A stretch of DNA of 5,215 nt from JANJTY01 sp038257155. GTDB taxonomy: Bacteria > Pseudomonadota > Gammaproteobacteria > Xanthomonadales > Xanthomonadaceae. Every line of letters begins with the position of its first letter. Position 1 is the first letter of the stretch. Position numbers and translations under genes: made by a program. The stretch is from assembly GCA_038257155.1 (NCBI GenBank), contig JBBSJP010000101.1:1-5215 (forward strand), given 5' to 3'. This document shows, piece after piece, positions 1 to 5,215 of this stretch. The notes below the pieces were generated by a model. The model searched no databases, was not told the origin of the DNA, and saw only the letters and a list, made by a program, of their open reading frames with translations.

Positions 1-8
1 GATGGCAC

Positions 9-39
9 AAACGAAAAGCCCGGCCAGTAGCCGGGCTTT
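9..39 (-). terminator. rho-independent terminator of hupB
   Basis: On the minus strand, AAAGCCCGGC and GCCGGGCTTT (15–39) form a perfect 10-base-pair stem around the loop TACTG, followed by TCGTTT. It begins 21 bases after the hupB stop. It ends the transcription unit; the remaining 8 bases to the window edge show nothing. Confidence 0.88.
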
Positions 40-60
40 CCATTCAACGCGCGTGACGGG

Positions 61-333
61 TCAGTTGACCGCGTCCTTGAGCGCCTTGCCAGCCTTGAAC
101 GCCGGATTCTTCGAGGCCTTGATCTTGATGGACTCGCCGGTGCGCGGGTTGCGGCCGGTGCGGGCACCGCGCTTGCGCACGGAGAAGGTACCGAAGCCGA
201 CCAGGGTCACGGTGTCGCCCTTCTTCAGCGCCTTGGTGATGGCGGCAATCATTGCATCGACGGCGCGGCCGGCATCGGCCTTGGTCAGTTCTGCATGGTC
301 GGCGACGGAATCGACGAATTCACTCTTGTTCAT
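61..333 (-). CDS. hupB: DNA-binding protein HU (beta-type)
   Basis: A small, abundant nucleoid protein that binds DNA as a dimer with little sequence preference, bends it and constrains supercoils. The product has 90 residues, the standard HU length, and begins MNKSEFVDSV. The family core GFGTF is at 46–50. The DNA-gripping arm shows RNPRTGE at 61–67, with the conserved intercalating proline P63. The C-terminal helix ends KAGKALKDAVN as usual. The position directly after lon favours HU over the related IHF subunits, as does the GRNPRTGE arm. It has its own promoter 216 bases downstream of the lon stop region and a strong terminator after it, so it can be expressed alone. Nothing is missing or unusual in the protein. 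The symbol hupB follows the lon-hupB order of other Proteobacteria; if the genome has only one HU gene it may simply be called hup. Confidence 0.97.
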   Translation of the reverse strand: MNKSEFVDSVADHAELTKADAGRAVDAMIAAITKALKKGDTVTLVGFGTFSVRKRGARTGRNPRTGESIKIKASKNPAFKAGKALKDAVN

Positions 334-344
334 TGGCTTGTTGG

Positions 345-350
345 CTCCCT
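345..350 (-). promoter_or_regulatory. hupB ribosome binding site
   Basis: AGGGAG lies 11 bases before the ATG at 331–333, slightly farther than usual. It supports this ATG over the open frame that continues upstream to a TTG at 453. Confidence 0.6.
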
Positions 351-386
351 GTACGGATGGTGGCGCGAAGTGTTCGGTGTCCGGAC

Positions 387-406
387 CGCAGCGCTCCCCT
401 GCTGCG
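387..406 (-). other. leader hairpin with Shine-Dalgarno-like loop
   Basis: In the hupB leader RNA, CGCAGC and GCTGCG can pair (6 base pairs) around the loop AGGGGAGC. The loop contains a purine run resembling a ribosome binding site, but no start codon stands at a suitable distance after it. It may be a structured leader element or chance. Confidence 0.3.
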
Positions 407-455
407 ATGCCGGCATTGGCCGCGGCACGATCAACGTTGCGTCGCGGGTGCAATC

Positions 456-484
456 CTTATACCAGCAGGATTTTCCGCATGCAA
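456..484 (-). promoter_or_regulatory. hupB promoter, sigma-70 type with extended -10
   Basis: On the minus strand, TTGCAT (479–484) and TATAAG (456–461) are exactly 17 bases apart. The -10 matches 5 of 6 and is preceded by TGG, giving an extended -10 element. Transcription should begin near 449, leaving a leader of about 115 bases before the hupB ATG. A dedicated strong promoter fits the high cellular demand for HU. Confidence 0.68.
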
Positions 485-493
485 CACGGAAAA
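471..493. repeat. 7-base inverted repeat centred on the hupB -35 box
   Basis: TTTTCCG (471–477) and CGGAAAA (487–493) are exact inverted copies with 9 bases between them. The centre, base 482, falls on the hupB -35 hexamer at 479–484. The geometry suits an operator for a dimeric repressor. I do not recognise the motif. It overlaps by a few bases the weak hairpin at 490–512. Confidence 0.5.
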
Positions 494-512
494 CCAGCGC
501 TGGCGCGGGTTT
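490..512 (-). terminator. possible weak terminator after lon
   Basis: On the minus strand, AAACC and GGTTT flank an inner GCG/CGC stem with one mismatch and a CCAG loop, followed by a run of only four T that is mostly within the stem. It lies 37 bases after the lon stop and just upstream of the hupB promoter. The fold is imperfect, so read-through into hupB is likely. Confidence 0.3.
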
Positions 513-548
513 CAGGGCTGCGCCGACGAATGGAAGGAGAATCGTCGA

Positions 549-2984
<2,436 letters not shown>

Positions 2985-2989
2985 GCAGG

Positions 2990-2993
2990 CTCC
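2990..2993 (-). promoter_or_regulatory. lon ribosome binding site fixing the start codon
   Basis: GGAG stands 5 bases before the ATG at 2982–2984. The reading frame stays open upstream to 3095, but only this ATG has a Shine-Dalgarno sequence and it also lies downstream of the predicted promoter. Confidence 0.7.
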
Positions 2994-3033
2994 AGGAATG
3001 CAGGCTTCGGCAGGATGCCTCGGCCTCCCACGG

Positions 3034-3063
3034 GTTATGGGGCTGGACGCCGCGGGATGCAAG
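3034..3063 (-). promoter_or_regulatory. lon promoter: sigma-32 type, overlapping a sigma-70-type match
   Basis: On the minus strand, CTTGCA (3058–3063) and CCCCATAA (3035–3042) are separated by 15 bases. The heat-shock sigma factor RpoH recognises CTTGAA with CCCCATnT at about this spacing, so these match 5 of 6 and nearly all of the -10. The same DNA also reads TTGCAT, 17 bases, CATAAC (3057–3062 and 3034–3039), a modest sigma-70 match. The expected start of transcription is near 3028, giving a leader of about 44 bases. lon is a known RpoH target in E. coli, which supports the call. The -35 lies in a small dyad, GCAAG-ACG-CTTGC (3059–3071). Confidence 0.7.
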
Positions 3064-3113
3064 CGTCTTGCGTCAGGATTGCGGGGGCGGCACAACGGCG
3101 AGTCAGGAGCCTC

Positions 3114-3145
3114 GAAAACAGCGAAGCCGCCTCGCAGGCGGCTTC
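3114..3145 (-). terminator. rho-independent terminator or attenuator after clpX
   Basis: On the minus strand, GAAGCCGCC and GGCGGCTTC (3123–3145) form a perfect 9-base-pair stem with a 5-base loop, starting 21 bases after the clpX stop. GCTG and then TTTT follow. The stem is strong, but the T run is short and set 4 bases off the stem, so termination is probably partial. It separates clpX from the lon promoter. Confidence 0.65.
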
Positions 3146-3166
3146 CTGGGTTCGGCTGGGCAGCAA

Positions 3167-4462
3167 TCAGTCGGCCGAAGCTGCCTTGGGCAAGGCCGGC
3201 GCGGGGGCGCTCTGGTAGATCAGGTACGGCTCAGACTTGTGCTCGATGACGGACTCATCCACCACCACCTTGCTGACGTTCTCCAGCGACGGCAGCTCGT
3301 ACATCGTGTCCAGCAGCACCGACTCCACGATGGTGCGCAACCCGCGTGCGCCTGTCTTGCGCTTGAGCGCCTTCTTGGCGATTGCAGCAAGGGCATCGGG
3401 ACGAATCTCCAGCTCCACGCCCTCCATCTCGAACAGCTTCTTGAATTGCTTGGTAATGGCGTTCTTGGGCTCGGTGAGGATCTTCATCAACGCCGTCTCG
3501 TCCAGCTCCTCCAGTGTCGCAACCACCGGCAGGCGGCCAACGAACTCGGGGATCAGGCCGTACTTGATCAAATCTTCCGGCTCGACTTGCGCCAGCACCT
3601 GGCCGATGTCGGCCTTGCGCTCGGAGCTCTTGACCTTGGCGCCGAAACCAATGCCGCCCGAGTCGCTGCTGCGTTGCTGGATTACCTTGTCCAGCCCGGC
3701 GAACGCGCCGCCGACGATGAACAGGATGTTGCGGGTGTCGACTTGCAGGAATTCCTGCTGCGGATGCTTGCGCCCGCCCTGCGGCGGCACGCTGGCCACG
3801 GTGCCCTCGATCAGCTTGAGCAGCGCCTGCTGCACGCCTTCGCCGGACACGTCGCGGGTAATCGAGGGGTTCTCGGACTTGCGGCTGATCTTGTCGATCT
3901 CGTCGATGTAGACGATGCCGTGCTGCGCCTTGTCGACATCGTAGTCGCACTTCTGCAGCAGCTTCTGGATGATGTTCTCGACATCCTCGCCCACGTAACC
4001 GGCTTCGGTCAGGGTGGTGGCATCGGCCATGGTGAACGGCACGTTGAGCATGCGCGCCAGGGTTTCAGCCAGAAGCGTCTTGCCGGAACCGGTGGGGCCG
4101 ACCAACAAGATGTTGGACTTGGACAACTCGATGTCGTCCGCCTTTTGCCGACTTTCGATGCGCTTGTAGTGGTTGTAGACCGCCACCGCGAGCGTTTTCT
4201 TGGCGCGCTGCTGGCCGATCACGTACTGGTCGAGGACCTCGCGGATCTCCTTTGGCTTGGGCAAAGAGCTGCGCGTGGACTGCGCCTTCTCCTCGAGTTC
4301 CTCGCGGATGATGTCGTTGCACAGCTCGACGCACTCGTCGCAGATGAACACGCTGGGGCCGGCGATCAGCTTGCGGACCTCGTGCTGGCTCTTCCCGCAG
4401 AAGGAGCAGTACAGGATCTTGGTGCTGTCGGCGGGGGTACGGCCCGTACGGTCTTCGCTCAT
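3167..4462 (-). CDS. clpX: ATP-dependent Clp protease ATP-binding subunit ClpX
   Basis: A hexameric AAA+ unfoldase that recognises tagged or damaged proteins, unfolds them and threads them into ClpP; it also remodels complexes without ClpP. The product has 431 residues (E. coli 424). The N-terminal zinc-binding domain uses C19, C22, C41 and C44. The AAA+ module shows Walker A GPTGSGKT at 122–129 (K128), pore-1 loop GYVGE at 155–159 (Y156), Walker B IVYIDEID at 183–190 (E188), the RKH loop at 231–233, the arginine finger R310 in FVGR, and sensor-2 R373 in GARGLR. The ClpP-docking IGF loop is at 271–273, so it should work with the neighbouring ClpP. Every landmark is offset by exactly 3 from E. 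coli, meaning no internal insertions before the C-terminus. The tail is Ala/Pro-rich and slightly longer. The ATG is supported by an in-frame stop about 20 bases upstream and by the family N-terminus. Confidence 0.98.
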   Translation of the reverse strand: MSEDRTGRTPADSTKILYCSFCGKSQHEVRKLIAGPSVFICDECVELCNDIIREELEEKAQSTRSSLPKPKEIREVLDQYVIGQQRAKKTLAVAVYNHYKRIESRQKADDIELSKSNILLVGPTGSGKTLLAETLARMLNVPFTMADATTLTEAGYVGEDVENIIQKLLQKCDYDVDKAQHGIVYIDEIDKISRKSENPSITRDVSGEGVQQALLKLIEGTVASVPPQGGRKHPQQEFLQVDTRNILFIVGGAFAGLDKVIQQRSSDSGGIGFGAKVKSSERKADIGQVLAQVEPEDLIKYGLIPEFVGRLPVVATLEELDETALMKILTEPKNAITKQFKKLFEMEGVELEIRPDALAAIAKKALKRKTGARGLRTIVESVLLDTMYELPSLENVSKVVVDESVIEHKSEPYLIYQSAPAPALPKAASAD

Positions 4463-4468
4463 TGAGTG

Positions 4469-4489
4469 CTCACTGCCGCGCTACGCGGC
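4469..4489 (-). promoter_or_regulatory. GC hairpin abutting the clpX ribosome binding site
   Basis: In the clpX leader, GCCGCG and CGCGGC (4475–4489) can pair as six G-C pairs around the triloop UAG. The 3' side of the stem is immediately followed by AGTGAG (4469–4474), the only Shine-Dalgarno-like element, 6 bases before the clpX ATG. The binding site is weak, and a stable stem touching it could affect initiation. The UAG in the loop is in frame with clpX, so it also rules out any longer clpX N-terminus. Confidence 0.45.
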
Positions 4490-4498
4490 GTCGGCCCG

Positions 4499-4532
4499 AG
4501 AATACCATAGGCCCCTGGGCTGGCCAGCCAGA
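4499..4532 (-). promoter_or_regulatory. weak candidate promoter for clpX
   Basis: On the minus strand, overlapping TATGGT (4504–4509) and TATTCT (4499–4504) each match 4 of 6 positions of the sigma-70 -10 box. No good -35 box sits 17 bases upstream; the best is TCTGGC at 4527–4532. If used, it would give a clpX leader of roughly 30 bases. clpX may instead be transcribed only from the clpP promoter outside the window. This is a weak call. Confidence 0.22.
4518..4529. repeat. 12-base perfect palindrome upstream of clpX
   Basis: GGCTGGCCAGCC reads identically on both strands. It lies in the clpP–clpX gap, about 55 bases before the clpX start codon and just upstream of the only -10-like sequence there. 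It could bind a dimeric regulator or be chance in GC-rich DNA. I do not recognise it as a known operator. Confidence 0.4.
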
Positions 4533-4625
4533 CCTGAATGGCGTGGAATCATGTGCCGGCGCTCAATTCAGCGACCTCGGCATGGCGCGCCCGATTGGAA
4601 CCGCGGCGCGTGAAATTACGCTCGC

Positions 4626-5215
4626 TCAACCCGCCTGGACCGAATCTTCCGGACGACGGGTCAGCACTTCATCCACTAAACCGTATTCGCGCGCGGCTTC
4701 TGCTGACTTGAAGTTGTCGCGCTCGGTATCGCGGGCAATCGTATCCAGCGCCTGGCCGGTATGGCTGGCAAGGATTTCGTTGAGCCGCTGGCGCAGGTGC
4801 AGGATCTCGCGCGCATGGATGTCGATATCGGAGGCCTGGCCGGAAAAGCCGCCCAGCGGCTGGTGGATCATCACCCGCGAATTCGGCAACGCGTAGCGCT
4901 TGCCCTTGGCACCAGCGGCCAGCAGCAGGGCGCCCATCGAAGCGGCCTGGCCGACGCAGATCGTGCTCACGTCCGGCTTGATGTACTGCATGGTGTCGTA
5001 AACGGCCATGCCGGAGGTGACCACGCCGCCGGGCGAGTTGATGTAAAGACTGATGTCCTTCTCCGGGTTCTCAGCTTCGAGGAACAGCATCTGGGCGACG
5101 ATCACGTTGGCCACGTGGTCGTCGATGCCGCCGACCAGGAAGATCACCCGCTCCTTCAACAGGCGCGAATAGATGTCGTACGCGCGCTCGCCGCGGCTGG
5201 TCTGCTCGACCACCA
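4626..5215 (-). CDS. clpP: ATP-dependent Clp protease proteolytic subunit ClpP (5' end cut off)
   Basis: This is the serine peptidase that assembles into two stacked heptamers in the cytoplasm and degrades proteins unfolded by ClpX or ClpA. Counting from the first complete codon in the window (GTG at 5211–5213), 195 residues are visible. The catalytic triad is present: S92 in QAASMG, H117 in VMIHQP and D166 in TERDNF, with the 25 and 74 residue spacings of E. coli ClpP. The oligomer and substrate-channel segment YINSPGG is at 57–63. The reading frame runs off the right edge; the two edge bases read TG on the coding strand, consistent with an upstream ATG. Xanthomonad ClpP proteins, as I remember them, carry about 13 more residues before this point, so the GTG is an internal valine codon. 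The short C-terminal tail after VDEVL is normal. clpX follows after 163 bases. The promoter, and probably tig, lie outside the window. Confidence 0.97.
   Translation of the reverse strand, partial: VVEQTSRGERAYDIYSRLLKERVIFLVGGIDDHVANVIVAQMLFLEAENPEKDISLYINSPGGVVTSGMAVYDTMQYIKPDVSTICVGQAASMGALLLAAGAKGKRYALPNSRVMIHQPLGGFSGQASDIDIHAREILHLRQRLNEILASHTGQALDTIARDTERDNFKSAEAAREYGLVDEVLTRRPEDSVQAG

Larger units (their letters stand above)
330..416 (-). other. possible 28-codon leader ORF overlapping hupB start
   Basis: An ATG at 414–416 opens 28 codons (peptide begins MPASQQGSAA) and stops at a TGA that shares bases with the hupB ATG (ATGA), the layout seen in translational coupling. No Shine-Dalgarno sequence precedes it (GCCGCGGCCA), the composition is unremarkable, and ATGA overlaps arise easily in GC-rich leaders. 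It is recorded as a possibility, not as a gene. Confidence 0.15.

Noticed and set aside
334..453. N-terminal extension of HU to a TTG at 453
   Set aside because: HU is normally 90 residues beginning MNKSE, the TTG lies at or before the predicted transcription start, and the added residues match no HU domain.
2985..3095. N-terminal extension of Lon by 37 residues
   Set aside because: The extension contains the predicted promoter and its start, lacks a binding site, and reads unlike a Lon N-terminus; the ATG at 2984 has GGAG 5 bases upstream.
3068..4465. A 465-codon open frame on the plus strand opposite clpX
   Set aside because: It is a codon-bias shadow of clpX with the same Leu/Ala/Gln/Asp-rich composition and no recognisable domain.
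4592..4602. tRNA T-arm-like sequence GGTTCCAATCG on the minus strand
   Set aside because: The invariant pattern GGTTCGAnTCC is not met and no acceptor, D or anticodon arm can be built around it.
5211..5213. GTG as the ClpP start codon
   Set aside because: It is only the first complete codon in the window. The preceding partial codon ends in TG, fitting the MVVEQTSRG sequence remembered from xanthomonad ClpP, so translation starts outside the window.

Overview
The window holds the conserved gammaproteobacterial proteostasis block clpP–clpX–lon–hupB, all on the minus strand, so transcription runs from the right edge towards base 1. Protein sequences, GC-rich codon use and gene order fit the Xanthomonadaceae/Lysobacteraceae (Xanthomonas, Lysobacter, Luteimonas and relatives). 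That placement rests on recognised sequence similarity from memory, not on a search. All four genes look intact, apart from clpP losing its first codons at the window edge.

Layout from right to left. ClpP (4626–5215, 5' end cut off) is the serine peptidase. A 163-base gap with a 12-base palindrome, a poor -10-like element and a GC-rich hairpin leads to clpX (3167–4462), the zinc-binding AAA+ unfoldase that feeds ClpP. A hairpin with a short T run follows clpX. A promoter that fits the heat-shock sigma-32 consensus well, overlapping a weaker sigma-70-type match, then precedes lon (549–2984), the ATP-dependent Lon protease. A 215-base gap carries a weak terminator-like hairpin, a good extended -10 promoter with a 7-base inverted repeat centred on its -35, and a leader of about 115 bases. 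Then comes hupB (61–333), the HU nucleoid protein, closed by a clear rho-independent terminator at 9–39.

ClpX and ClpP form one two-component protease; Lon is a second, self-contained protease of the same quality-control network. HU is an abundant DNA-bending protein whose gene commonly follows lon in Proteobacteria. The regulatory sites suggest three partly separate transcription units (clpP-clpX, lon, hupB) rather than one operon. I found no mobile element, CRISPR array, RNA gene or new biological system. The points of interest are regulatory: the lon promoter, the dyad over the hupB -35, and the hupB leader.
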